Shown: one piece after another, positions 39,187 to 48,803 of the stretch | How the letters are laid out: each line of letters opens with the position of its first letter | Position numbering within the stretch: position 1 is the stretch's first letter | Origin: an uncultured Pelagibacteraceae bacterium | GTDB taxonomy: Bacteria > Pseudomonadota > Alphaproteobacteria > Pelagibacterales > Pelagibacteraceae | Reading direction: 5' to 3' | NCBI GenBank assembly: GCA_902547215.1 | Contig: CACCNI010000001.1 | Coordinates: forward strand, 1 to 64,000 | DNA length: 64,000 nt | The notes under the pieces: generated by a model | Told to the model about the DNA's origin: nothing | Database searches by the model: none | The model's input: only the letters and a program-made list of their open reading frames with translations | Program-made: the position numbers and the translations under genes

Positions 39187-40494
39187 TTATTTTTTTCCAT
39201 TAATGCCAATTTTTCTTAACTGATAATTGAAATATTTTCCTCTATCCTCGAAATTTTTGAAATCATCAAAAGAAGCTGAAGCAGGACTAAAAAGGATAAT
39301 TTTTTCATTCGACATCTGTTCTTTTTTAAAGTCAATTTTAATTTTCTTTATTGCAGAAATCATATTGTTAAACTTTTGATAATGAACTTTATCCTTGAGT
39401 CTTTTTACAAAAAATTCAGCATTTTTCCCAAATATATAGGCTCTTAAATTAAAACAATCTTTTTTACTTAATGTAAATTTATCCCCTTTTTTTGGTAATC
39501 CTCCTAAAATCCAGAAAGTTTTCTTCTTTGTGTCTATAAGCTCTTGAGTGGAAGAAAATGATGTCGATTTTGAGTCATTAATTACTTTAATTTTTTTACC
39601 ATTTATCACAATTTCATTTCTAAATCTTAAACCCTTAAATTTATTTAAAGTAGGTATAATCTTTTTCAAATTAATTTTTAAAAAATTACAAATATTGAAA
39701 ATAAAGATAAGATTTTTTTGATTAACATTATTATTTAGGTAGTTATTTTTAATTAATTTTTGAAATTTCAAATAAATTTTCTCATCAACTCTTAAAACTT
39801 TTGAATAAATCTTTTTTTTATTTAATATTTTATCAATAATCTTATTTTTATTTTCTATAAAAGCGTAGGAACTTTTATTTTGCATTAAAATAAGTTTAAT
39901 TTTACTTTTGACGTAATTTTTAAAATTGCCGTGTCTTTCTAGATGATCGACTGAGACATTTAAAATCGCTGCGAAATTAGTTTTATAGTATTTGCTATAT
40001 TCGATTTGATAAGAAGAAGCTTCAACAACAAATAATGTTTTTTTGGTAAAATGATAATTTGATAAAATAGATTTTCCGATATTGCCGACTAATTTTGTAT
40101 GAATTCCTTGAGACTTAAGAACTTGATATAGAAGTTTGCAAGTTGTTGATTTTCCATTTGTTCCCGTGATTGTGATAAAAAAATTTTCTGGAAAACTTTT
40201 ATAAAACACATCCAAATCAGAGATGATCTTTTCTTTATTTTTTATTATTTCATTCGATAATAAACATTTTCTGTAATTTATCCCAGGGCTTAATAAAACG
40301 TAGTCAAAATTCCTTACTCTATCACTTCCTCTGGTAAACTTTTTGTTATAAGGAAGATTTGTTAAAGGTAAATTATCATCAAAAACTTTTAAATTATTTT
40401 TTGTTTTCAAAAAGTTAAAGGCGGACTTGCCAGTTTTGCCATATCCATAAATTAGAATTTTTTTATTCTGGAAGAATTCCTTTGTTGATTTCAT
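39187..40494 (-). CDS. murD: UDP-N-acetylmuramoylalanine-D-glutamate ligase
   Basis: Adds D-Glu to the peptidoglycan precursor. I use the ATG at 40494, which overlaps the mraY stop as ATGA and gives 435 residues. A frame start 18 codons upstream lies wholly inside mraY. Motifs are ILIYGYGKTGKSAFNFL at the N-terminus, ITGTNGKSTTCKLLYQVL (ATP site), SVDHLERHGNFKNYVKSK and VINDSKSTSFSSTQELI. It is rich in Lys and Asn, as usual in AT-rich genomes. Confidence 0.94.
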   Translation of the reverse strand: MKSTKEFFQNKKILIYGYGKTGKSAFNFLKTKNNLKVFDDNLPLTNLPYNKKFTRGSDRVRNFDYVLLSPGINYRKCLLSNEIIKNKEKIISDLDVFYKSFPENFFITITGTNGKSTTCKLLYQVLKSQGIHTKLVGNIGKSILSNYHFTKKTLFVVEASSYQIEYSKYYKTNFAAILNVSVDHLERHGNFKNYVKSKIKLILMQNKSSYAFIENKNKIIDKILNKKKIYSKVLRVDEKIYLKFQKLIKNNYLNNNVNQKNLIFIFNICNFLKINLKKIIPTLNKFKGLRFRNEIVINGKKIKVINDSKSTSFSSTQELIDTKKKTFWILGGLPKKGDKFTLSKKDCFNLRAYIFGKNAEFFVKRLKDKVHYQKFNNMISAIKKIKIDFKKEQMSNEKIILFSPASASFDDFKNFEDRGKYFNYQLRKIGINGKK

Positions 40495-41576
40495 CTTAGT
40501 TTTAAAGTGGCTAAACCAATCATTGCCAAAATAAGAGATATAATCCAAAATCTTATGACTATTGTAGACTCAGCCCAACCTTTTTTTTCAAAGTGATGAT
40601 GAATTGGTGCCATCATAAAAATTCTTTTACCTGTTAGTTTGAATGAAACAACTTGTACAATTACAGAAATTGCTTCTAATACAAATAGTCCACCGGTAAT
40701 AGCTAACACTATCTCGTGTTTTGTTGTTATTCCAATTGCACCTAAAGAACCGCCCAAAGCCAATGAACCTGTGTCCCCCATAAATATTTTAGCAGGTGGC
40801 GCGTTAAACCATAAAAAACCAATTGATGCTCCGATGATTGCTCCACAAAAAACTGCAACTTCTCCAACACCCTCTATATAAGGAATTAATAAATAGTCTG
40901 CAAAAATTACGTTTCCTGACACATAACTTATAAAACCAAAACACCCAGCAACAAGTATAACAGGAACGGTGGCTAATCCATCCAAACCATCTGTTAGATT
41001 TACTGCATTAGAGGATCCAACAATAACAAACAAATAAAAAGGTATAAAAAACCATCCTAAGTTAATTACTAAATTTTTAAAAAATGGAAAATACAAATTA
41101 GTTTTAATATCAGAGTCTATAAATTTATAAAAAATAATTAACGAAATTAGACAAAGAAAAATTTGAATTAATATTTTTAGTTTTGAAGAAATCCCATTTG
41201 AGTTATTATTTTTAATTTTTTTATAATCATCAAATGCTCCTAAAATTCCAAAGGATAAAGTAATGAATATTAACAACCAATTATATGGATTTAATAAATC
41301 AGCCCACAAAAAAACACCTGTGAATAAACCTATTAATATTAAAACTCCACCCATAGTGGGTGTTCCAATTTTTTTGATCAAATGATCTTCTGGCCCGTCA
41401 GAGCGAATAGGATTTGTAATTTGTTTTGATGAAAAAAAATTTATAAACCTATCTCCTATCAAGAAAACTATGATCATTGCGGTAATCACAGCCAAACCTG
41501 TTCTCACAGTTAAAAAATTAAAAAAATTAAGGAAAGAATAAGTATCCGAATAGCTTGTAAGTATATTATATAACAT
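40491..41576 (-). CDS. mraY: Phospho-MurNAc-pentapeptide transferase
   Basis: Integral membrane enzyme that makes lipid I from UDP-MurNAc-pentapeptide and undecaprenyl phosphate. Ten helices are expected in its 361 residues. Signatures are GTPTMGGVLIL, LGAFDDYKKI (Asp-rich), VGSSNAVNLTDGLDGLATVP, FMGDTGSLALGGSLGAI and MAPIHHHFEKKGWAESTIVIRFW, all highly conserved in MraY. It lies 2 bases after the murE-murF fusion. Confidence 0.97.
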   Translation of the reverse strand: MLYNILTSYSDTYSFLNFFNFLTVRTGLAVITAMIIVFLIGDRFINFFSSKQITNPIRSDGPEDHLIKKIGTPTMGGVLILIGLFTGVFLWADLLNPYNWLLIFITLSFGILGAFDDYKKIKNNNSNGISSKLKILIQIFLCLISLIIFYKFIDSDIKTNLYFPFFKNLVINLGWFFIPFYLFVIVGSSNAVNLTDGLDGLATVPVILVAGCFGFISYVSGNVIFADYLLIPYIEGVGEVAVFCGAIIGASIGFLWFNAPPAKIFMGDTGSLALGGSLGAIGITTKHEIVLAITGGLFVLEAISVIVQVVSFKLTGKRIFMMAPIHHHFEKKGWAESTIVIRFWIISLILAMIGLATLKLR

Positions 41577-41578
41577 TT

Positions 41579-44401
41579 TTACAAATTTTTTATTATCTTA
41601 TTTAATCCAGTTGAGTTAGATCCTTTTATCATTAAAAAACTGTTATTAGGTAATTGTTTCCTTATCAAATTCAAAATCTCTAATTTATTGTTTAATATTT
41701 TGCCTCTCATTTGTGGTTTTAGTTTGTTAAATGTATGTTTTGTATAGTTGCCATAAACATGAGCTTTATTTATTTTAGATTTATTAATATATTTCGCAAT
41801 TTTAATATGAAGTTTTTTTGAAAATTTTCCTAATTCAAGCATATTTCCAATCAAAATAAATTTTTTCTTACTATCCTTATAGTTTTTGTCAAATCTATCT
41901 AATGCAAATTTAAATGAAAGAGGATTTGAATTATAACTTTCATCAATAATAGTTATGTTTTTTTTTCCACTTTTATACCTTATTATAGTGCCTCTGCTCT
42001 GGGAAATTTCGAAATTTAAAAATAAATTTGTAGGTAATGCATCAATATTAAAATAATTAACAATAATACTCAGTGTAGATAAAATATTTTCTTTAAAATC
42101 TATTAAATAATCGGGAATTAGAAAAAATTTTATTTTTCCATTTATTAAAAATTTACATAAAAATTTATTTCTATTTTTTCTTTCCCCTAGGTAAACGACA
42201 TCAGCTAATTTATTTTTTTTACTGAAAGTAATAATATTTAAATTTCTCATTTTTGCTTTTGAAATAAAATAGTTACAGTATTTATCGTCCTTATTTACAA
42301 TCATTGCTCCAGAGGGAGAAATATTATTTATTATTTCACCCTTAGCTTTTGCAATCTCATCTAGATTCTTAAAATTCTTAATATGAGCATATGAAATATT
42401 TGTAATTAAACCAAGATTAGGTCTTATTAGTTTTGTTAAAGTGTTTATTTCTCCTTTTTTATCCATTCCAACTTCTAATACTGAGAACTTTGTCGATTGA
42501 GGTGAATTTATAATACTTAAAGGTACACCGTATTTATTATTAAAGGAATTTTTTGAATAATATGTTTTGTCTAATTTATCTAAACAAAATCCAGTTAAGT
42601 CTTTAACTGACGTTTTTCCAGCAGATCCGGTTATTGCAATATAATTACTGTCTAAAGACTTTCTATAAATTGAGCTAAATTTATTTAGTTTCTCGAAAGG
42701 ATTTTTACTAAATATATTTCTGGAATTTTTAGATTTTTTGTTTGTGATTGCTAAAATTGCATTATTTTTTATCGCCTCAACTCCAAATTTATTTCCATCA
42801 AATTTTTGACCCTTCACTCCAAAAAATACTGAATTTTTTTTAACATCTTTAGAGTTTAAAGACACTGAGTTTATTAGAGTTCTTTTATTTAAAATTTTAT
42901 TACTGAAAGTTTCAGTTAAGATATTTGTTTTAAGAGAATTCGATAATAAGTTATTCTTCTTTCTTATAGCTTTAATAATCTCTAATTTATCCGAGAAAAA
43001 AAATCTTTTTTTATATTCTTGATAATTTTCGTGTCCCTTTCCAGCAACAATTAAAATATCACCTGAATTTAATTCACTAACAGCTTTTGAAATAGCGTCA
43101 GACCGTGAGGAAATTTCAATATATTTTTTTTTCTTAATTTTCCTCTTTATCTGGTCTCTTATTACCTTAGGGTTTTCAAACCTTGGATTGTCGTCAGTTA
43201 GATATATTCTATCACAATACTTGTTTGCAATATCTCCCATTAAAGGTCTTTTACTTTTATCCCTATCCCCTCCACATCCAAATACTAATGAGATTTTACT
43301 TAAAGGGTAATCTTCTTTTATATTTGATATTACTGTTTTTAAAGCATCTGGGGTATGTGCATAATCAAGTATTACTCGTGATTTATTTTTTAGTTTACCA
43401 ATTTGCTCTAGTCTTCCATTGACAGGTCTAACCTTACTTATATTACTTAGAATGGTATCAATTTTAATGCCTGATAAATATGCAGCCAAAACTGCAAAAA
43501 GTAAATTTTTTACCTGAATACTACCAATCAGATAAGAATTGAAAGAATAATCTTTTTTTAAAAGACTAAAATGAATTCTCTTTTTATCATTGATTTTTTG
43601 AATTTTTTTTAAATTAATGAAAGAATTTTCGTTACCTATCTTATAAATCTTCAATTTCTTTTTTTTTGAAATTTTATTAAGCTCTTTTTCTTGAGATATT
43701 CCATTTTCAAAAATTATATTTCCTTTATTAAGCAACAATTTATTAAAAAGAATAAGTTTAGAATTCAAATAATCTTTAAATGTTTTATGATAATCTAAAT
43801 GATCCCTCGTCAAGTTTGTAAACAAAGCGGTTTTTAAATTCAATCCATCCAATCTATGTTGTTTTAAACCATGACTTGATGCTTCTATAATTACGTTATC
43901 AATATTTGAATTTTTCAACTTCTGTAAAATTTTATGCATTTTAATAGGATCTATTGTTGTATTATTTGTCTTTAAATTAACTTTTTTTGATAAAACTCCC
44001 AACGTTCCAACAGCAGCAGCTTTTTTTTTGCTCAGGGATAATATTTGATAGAAAAAATTCGCTATTGAAGTTTTGCCATTTGTACCAGTTATAGCAATGA
44101 TATTTTTAGGTTTTTTTTTATAAAAATTGCTTGCAGCGTCTGCTAATGCTTTTCTTGGATTTTTATTTTTAATAAATAAAATTTTTTCTTTATTAAACCC
44201 CTCAAAATTCAGATTTGAAATAATAATTTTTGAGCCGTTTTTTATAGCGTCTTTAATATAATTATTTCCGTTTAATTTATTTCCCTGAATAGAAAAAAAA
44301 ATATCGTTAGTTTTGCAATCTCTGCTGTTAAATCTAATATTATTAAATCTAATGGATTTATAGGCTGGCTTTATATTTTTAATTAATTTACCCAATAACA
44401 T
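41579..44401 (-). CDS. murE/murF: MurE-MurF fusion: UDP-MurNAc-tripeptide synthetase plus D-Ala-D-Ala adding enzyme
   Basis: One continuous 940-residue frame holding two Mur ligases. The MurE half (~1-482) has GTNGKTS at 106-112 and the meso-diaminopimelate signature DNPR at 404-407, so mDAP is the predicted third residue. The MurF half (~490-940) has its own ATP loop GSAGKTS at 592-598, NSFNNKYGVPLSIINSP, and IIDESYNSNPLSFKFALD. The linker is short and no stop or frameshift separates the halves. The fused protein would add residues 3 and then 4-5 consecutively. It lies between ftsI and mraY, where separate murE and murF are normally found. Confidence 0.93.
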   Translation of the reverse strand: MLLGKLIKNIKPAYKSIRFNNIRFNSRDCKTNDIFFSIQGNKLNGNNYIKDAIKNGSKIIISNLNFEGFNKEKILFIKNKNPRKALADAASNFYKKKPKNIIAITGTNGKTSIANFFYQILSLSKKKAAAVGTLGVLSKKVNLKTNNTTIDPIKMHKILQKLKNSNIDNVIIEASSHGLKQHRLDGLNLKTALFTNLTRDHLDYHKTFKDYLNSKLILFNKLLLNKGNIIFENGISQEKELNKISKKKKLKIYKIGNENSFINLKKIQKINDKKRIHFSLLKKDYSFNSYLIGSIQVKNLLFAVLAAYLSGIKIDTILSNISKVRPVNGRLEQIGKLKNKSRVILDYAHTPDALKTVISNIKEDYPLSKISLVFGCGGDRDKSKRPLMGDIANKYCDRIYLTDDNPRFENPKVIRDQIKRKIKKKKYIEISSRSDAISKAVSELNSGDILIVAGKGHENYQEYKKRFFFSDKLEIIKAIRKKNNLLSNSLKTNILTETFSNKILNKRTLINSVSLNSKDVKKNSVFFGVKGQKFDGNKFGVEAIKNNAILAITNKKSKNSRNIFSKNPFEKLNKFSSIYRKSLDSNYIAITGSAGKTSVKDLTGFCLDKLDKTYYSKNSFNNKYGVPLSIINSPQSTKFSVLEVGMDKKGEINTLTKLIRPNLGLITNISYAHIKNFKNLDEIAKAKGEIINNISPSGAMIVNKDDKYCNYFISKAKMRNLNIITFSKKNKLADVVYLGERKNRNKFLCKFLINGKIKFFLIPDYLIDFKENILSTLSIIVNYFNIDALPTNLFLNFEISQSRGTIIRYKSGKKNITIIDESYNSNPLSFKFALDRFDKNYKDSKKKFILIGNMLELGKFSKKLHIKIAKYINKSKINKAHVYGNYTKHTFNKLKPQMRGKILNNKLEILNLIRKQLPNNSFLMIKGSNSTGLNKIIKNL

Positions 44402-44414
44402 TTTTTTTAAATTC

Positions 44415-46067
44415 TTAGTATTTTGTGGCTAAAATAGGTCCTATTCTTTCTATTATTTTTGCTGCTACTTCTACTGAAGTCCACCCAGCAGTATTGAAAG
44501 GTGTGCCTACAAATGAACCTGGCTTGTTTCGATATTTGTAAACATAATCCTTGGATAATTTTGTATCTTCCAACATAACAATTAAAACATACTTTGGCTC
44601 ATTTGTTGGAAAAATTGATGCAAAGGTATTGATTTTTTTTTTAGTATATTTTCCGTTTTCTACGATGAGTGCAGTACCTGTTTTTCCCCCAACTTCATAT
44701 CCTTTTACATCTGCTAAACTTGCAGTTCCCTCAGTAACAACTCTTCTCAAAATTTGATTTATTTTAAAACTTACATCTCTGCTTAAAACTCTTTTTCTTT
44801 TTTCGAAGCTAATATTTTTTACCAATGTCGGTGTAATATTAAAACCACCATTTGATATAATTGCGTAACCTTTGGCAAGTTGTAGAAGTGTAGTTGTAAT
44901 ACCATGACCAAACGAGACAGTTAAAAGTTTACACTTTCCCCAATTAAAAGGAATTGGTGTCCCAATCTCTGTAATATCGAATTTAATGTCACCAAGTATA
45001 CCAATTTGATTTAAAAAATTTCTAATCTTATCAATACCTAGCTTTTGACCTATCTTAACAGATCCTATATTTCCTGAATTAATTAAAATTTCTTCAACTG
45101 ATAAATTTTGTGATAAATTCTCATCATACTCTGAGATTGTTCTGCCTCCACACTTAATTTTTTTTTCAAGATTATTGAACATGTCATTTGGTTCAATTAA
45201 TTTTTCATTAAATCCGGCTGCTATTGTAAATGTTTTAAAAACTGACCCAAACTCGTAAACCCCTTTAGTCACTCTATTGATATACTTTTTATCAGAAATA
45301 TTATTACGTTTATTAATGTCAAAGTCAGGCAAAGATACTAATGATAATATCTCGCCACTATTAATATTCATTAAGATACTTGCGCTTCCAATATTTTTGA
45401 AAATTTTTTCTGAATTGAGAAGTTCTTGTCTCACAAGAAATTGAATTTCTTTATCTAACGTCAAAGAAAGTGGTTCGGTGTTTGTTTTGAGATAATTATC
45501 GAAGCTTTTTTCAATACCTGACACCCCAAAATTTTCGTCATCAATCTGGCCCATCGTATGAGAAAATAAATTGTTATCAGGATAAATCCTTGTTATTTTT
45601 GGTTCAAGAATTAAAGACTTTTCGCCTAATAATTTTATTTCTTCTGACTTTTGAGGTGTAAGTTTTTTTTTTAAATAGAAAAATTTTTTCTTCTCAATAT
45701 TATTTTCAATTTTTTTAAAGTCTAATTCAGGAAATGAATATTTTAATTTTAATAAAAATTTTTTTTTGTCATTAATTAAGTTTGGTTTAATTCCAACGTT
45801 ATAAGTAATAACTGATTTGGCAATAAAACTACCATCGATATCAACAATATCAGCACGATAGTTTTCAGTTTTTTTTGTCATTTGATATGTTTGATTTGGA
45901 CTGCTTGATCCCAAATATATTATCTTAGTTGAATAGAGTAAAAATATGAAAAGAATGAAAAAAAAAAGAAATGCAACTCTATTAAAGGAAACAATCTTTT
46001 TTTTTTCTGAGAATTCAAAACCATCTTCGTTTTCAATTATATATATTCTTTTTTTATTATTATTCAT
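44415..46067 (-). CDS. ftsI: FtsI (PBP3), septal peptidoglycan transpeptidase
   Basis: Class B penicillin-binding protein of 550 residues. It has a cytoplasmic start, one membrane helix (~31-50), a dimerisation domain with RADIVDIDGSFIAKS, and the transpeptidase domain with active-site SVFK (S275-K278), SGN (331-333) and KTGT (462-465). It crosslinks septal peptidoglycan together with FtsW. Its start overlaps ftsL by 8 bases. The N-terminal cytoplasmic part is unusually charged (ENEDGFEFSEKKK). Confidence 0.95.
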   Translation of the reverse strand: MNNNKKRIYIIENEDGFEFSEKKKIVSFNRVAFLFFFILFIFLLYSTKIIYLGSSSPNQTYQMTKKTENYRADIVDIDGSFIAKSVITYNVGIKPNLINDKKKFLLKLKYSFPELDFKKIENNIEKKKFFYLKKKLTPQKSEEIKLLGEKSLILEPKITRIYPDNNLFSHTMGQIDDENFGVSGIEKSFDNYLKTNTEPLSLTLDKEIQFLVRQELLNSEKIFKNIGSASILMNINSGEILSLVSLPDFDINKRNNISDKKYINRVTKGVYEFGSVFKTFTIAAGFNEKLIEPNDMFNNLEKKIKCGGRTISEYDENLSQNLSVEEILINSGNIGSVKIGQKLGIDKIRNFLNQIGILGDIKFDITEIGTPIPFNWGKCKLLTVSFGHGITTTLLQLAKGYAIISNGGFNITPTLVKNISFEKRKRVLSRDVSFKINQILRRVVTEGTASLADVKGYEVGGKTGTALIVENGKYTKKKINTFASIFPTNEPKYVLIVMLEDTKLSKDYVYKYRNKPGSFVGTPFNTAGWTSVEVAAKIIERIGPILATKY

Positions 46068-46326
46068 TAGTATCTAGCTTTTTTATATCCTTTGGATCTA
46101 TTGGAATAAATTTGTCTTTAAACATTTTTTCTTTTAACCCAATTAATCTTTCAGGTGTGGTTAAATAATCATTTTCCAAAAGTAAAAAATCAAATTTCTC
46201 TTCTAAAATTTTCACCTCCTCCTCAAGTATAAAAATGTTTTTTTCTAATTGCCTTGTGGATGATTTGACAATCGATGTTGTAACAATAAGGGAAACAATA
46301 GAGAAAAAAATTATATATTTTTTCAT
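46060..46326 (-). CDS. ftsL: FtsL-like division protein
   Basis: An 88-residue bitopic protein between rsmH and ftsI, the fixed ftsL position. It has an N-terminal membrane helix (YIIFFSIVSLIVTTSIVK, ~4-21) and a leucine/glutamate-rich coiled coil (RQLEKNIFILEEEVKILEEKFDFLLLEND), followed by TTPERLIGLKEKMF, which matches the alphaproteobacterial FtsL tail. It would link FtsQ to FtsW and FtsI. It overlaps rsmH (ATGA) and ftsI (8 bases). Confidence 0.85.
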   Translation of the reverse strand: MKKYIIFFSIVSLIVTTSIVKSSTRQLEKNIFILEEEVKILEEKFDFLLLENDYLTTPERLIGLKEKMFKDKFIPIDPKDIKKLDTNE

Positions 46327-47327
46327 AGTTTTTCTGAAAATTTTTCAATGTTTAATAAATTTTCGTATTTCAAAAATACATTCATATTATTTTCATATGC
46401 ACCAATTTTTTTAATTGCTCTTAATTTTGCAGATCTAGAAGGTGGATTTGATTTCAATTCTTGAGCATTAGGTGTGACAGGTTTTTTAGTTACGAGGCTG
46501 AATGATTTTTTTGTAGTTTTTTTTTCTGGTAAATATCTAGAAACTTTGTCTTGTTTTGAAAGATAATTAAAAAAAAATTTACAAATCTTGTCCTCTAACG
46601 AATGAAACGATACTGTTAATATAATTCCATTTTGACTGACAATACTTGCAGATGCTTCTAAACTTTTTGTGAGTTCACTTATTTCTTTGTTTACAAAAAT
46701 CCTTAAAGCTTGGAAAACTTTTGTTGCTGGATTAGTTTTTGTATAATGCTTTTTTTTTGCTCTTTTTACTATATTGACCAAATCCTGAGTATTTAAATTT
46801 TTTTTTTGCCGCTCAAGTGCAATTTTTTTAGATATAATTTTTGAATTTTTTTCTTCACCGAAATACTTAAAGGTTTGCTCTAATTCTTTTTGATCTAACT
46901 TGTTTATTACATCTTTAGCAGAAAAATCATTTAGCCCCATCTTCATATTTAGCTCGCCTTTGCTATCAAATGATAAGCCTGTTGAGAGATCTTTGATTTG
47001 ATTTATAGAATAACCTAAATCAAAAATTATACCTTTAACCTCATCATTAATTTTCAAGTCTTTTATTTGGCTAAACTTTATATTGTGAAAGGAAAATCTG
47101 TCTTCAAACTTTTTTTTTAAATCTGATGCAATTTGTTGGGAGTTTTTATCTCTATCAATAGCTATTACTTTAGTGTTTGGATATTCTAATATTTTTTTTG
47201 AGTAACCACCTTGACCAAATGTACAATCTATAAAAGTGCCACCATTTTGAGGGGTTATAATATTTATTACTTCATTTAGAAGAACCGGATAATGCAAGTT
47301 TTTTTCCGGTAAAATAGTGGCACTCAT
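46323..47327 (-). CDS. rsmH: 16S rRNA m4C1402 methyltransferase
   Basis: Methylates N4 of C1402 in 16S rRNA (formerly mraW). The SAM-binding region is FIDCTFGQGGYSKKIL, followed by IFDLGYSINQI, ATKVFQALRIFVNKE and VSFHSLEDKICKFFF, all RsmH signatures. The length of 334 residues is standard. It normally follows mraZ directly; here ftsZ lies between mraZ and rsmH. The start is 18 bases after the ftsZ stop. Confidence 0.95.
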   Translation of the reverse strand: MSATILPEKNLHYPVLLNEVINIITPQNGGTFIDCTFGQGGYSKKILEYPNTKVIAIDRDKNSQQIASDLKKKFEDRFSFHNIKFSQIKDLKINDEVKGIIFDLGYSINQIKDLSTGLSFDSKGELNMKMGLNDFSAKDVINKLDQKELEQTFKYFGEEKNSKIISKKIALERQKKNLNTQDLVNIVKRAKKKHYTKTNPATKVFQALRIFVNKEISELTKSLEASASIVSQNGIILTVSFHSLEDKICKFFFNYLSKQDKVSRYLPEKKTTKKSFSLVTKKPVTPNAQELKSNPPSRSAKLRAIKKIGAYENNMNVFLKYENLLNIEKFSEKL

Positions 47328-47345
47328 TTATTTTTTCGAAGACCA

Positions 47346-48785
47346 TTAATTTTTTTGTCTTCTTAAAAATGCTGGTATTTCTAGTTCATCTTCTTCATCT
47401 GTATCACTCTCCTCATTTATATTTGTTTCGTGATCAGGGTTTATATTTTGTCTCTCGTCAAATAATTGAGGATCCTGTGCATCTAAATTAAAGTTTTCAA
47501 GTCCATTAGATTCGTCATCTGTGGTATCTGCAGCATTATCGCTAAGTATCAGTTTTTCCTCAAGAGAACTTTCATCATTATCACCTTCACTTGTTATAGG
47601 ATTTTCAACTGCCATTTTTTCGTCTACCATAGATGAGATCAAATCATTTTCTGAAACTTTGATATCGTTAGTTTCTATTTTTAATGCATTGGCACCGCTT
47701 GTGGATAATCCTTTATTCATTTCATAAGAGTAATTTGGTCTCAAATTTGAAAAATCTGAATAGCCTGGATTACGGTTTTGTATTCTGTGCACCATATTAA
47801 TAACTGATTTTGATTCAGGTTGTTGTCCATCTAACGAAGTTGCAACAATAGATACTCTAAATTTTTCCTCTAATGATGGATCAATTATACAGCCCTTAAT
47901 AAATTCGACTTCTGCATCAACCTCAGAAGTAATTTTTTTAACAACCTCATCAACTTCAAAAAGTGTAGGTTTTTTTGCCGTTATATTGATAAGTAAACCT
48001 TTTGCACTTTTCAAAGAATAGTCATCGATAAGAGGATTGGTCATAGCTTGCTCTGCGGCTTTTAAAGCTCTGCCCTCACCCTCTGCTTCTCCTGTGCCCA
48101 TCATTGCCTTACCCATTGAGCTCATGATAGTTTCAACATCAGCATAATCTAAATTTACTAGACCGGGACGTACCATTAAATCTGTAACACTTTGAACACC
48201 TTGTAAAAGAACATCATTTGAGAGTTCAAATGCTTCTTCAAAACCTGTGTGCTCATTTGCAATTTTAAATAAGTTTTGATTGGGAACTACTATAATAGTA
48301 TCTACATGTTTTCTTAATTCCTCAAGACCTTGTTGAGCTCTTCTCATTTTAGATGACCCCTCATATAAGAAAGGCAAAGTTACAACGCCTACTGTTAGGA
48401 TATTAAGTTCCTTTGCAGCTCGTGCAATTACATGAGCAGAACCAGTTCCTGTTCCACCACCCATTCCTGCAGTTATGAAAACCATGTTTGCTCCTTGCAA
48501 ACAATTTACTATTTCATTTAATGACTCGTCTGCAGCAGCTTGACCAATATCAATTTTTGCCCCAGCTCCAAGACCCTTTGTTAAATTTAAACCAATTTGT
48601 ATTTTTGCTTTTGCTTTACTATGGATTAAATCTTGTGCATCAGTATTTACTGCAACAAATTCAACGCCTTGTAATCCACTTTCGATCATTTTGTTTATCG
48701 CATTTCCTCCAGCGCCACCTACACCTAAAACCAGTATTCTAGGTTTTAGCTCCTTTATCTCTGGTGTTTTAAAATTAATTGTCAT
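47346..48785 (-). CDS. ftsZ: FtsZ cell division GTPase
   Basis: Tubulin-like protein forming the Z ring. The GTP-binding loop GGGTGTG is at residues 109-115, with GVGGAGGNAI at the N-terminus and the T7-loop region DYADVETIM. A ~150-residue acidic linker (rich in D, E, N, S) ends in the conserved C-terminal peptide EIPAFLRRQ (residues 469-477) that binds FtsA, ZipA or other anchors. A strong Shine-Dalgarno AGGGGG at 48790-48795 precedes the ATG by 4 bases. Its place, second after mraZ, is unusual: dcw clusters normally have ftsQ-ftsA-ftsZ. Confidence 0.96.
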   Translation of the reverse strand: MTINFKTPEIKELKPRILVLGVGGAGGNAINKMIESGLQGVEFVAVNTDAQDLIHSKAKAKIQIGLNLTKGLGAGAKIDIGQAAADESLNEIVNCLQGANMVFITAGMGGGTGTGSAHVIARAAKELNILTVGVVTLPFLYEGSSKMRRAQQGLEELRKHVDTIIVVPNQNLFKIANEHTGFEEAFELSNDVLLQGVQSVTDLMVRPGLVNLDYADVETIMSSMGKAMMGTGEAEGEGRALKAAEQAMTNPLIDDYSLKSAKGLLINITAKKPTLFEVDEVVKKITSEVDAEVEFIKGCIIDPSLEEKFRVSIVATSLDGQQPESKSVINMVHRIQNRNPGYSDFSNLRPNYSYEMNKGLSTSGANALKIETNDIKVSENDLISSMVDEKMAVENPITSEGDNDESSLEEKLILSDNAADTTDDESNGLENFNLDAQDPQLFDERQNINPDHETNINEESDTDEEDELEIPAFLRRQKN

Positions 48786-48803
48786 TTTTCCCCCTCTATA
48801 TTA

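Noticed and set aside
40495-40548. Earlier murD start inside mraY
   Set aside because: The ATG at 40494 overlaps the mraY stop as ATGA and begins the recognisable MurD N-terminus.
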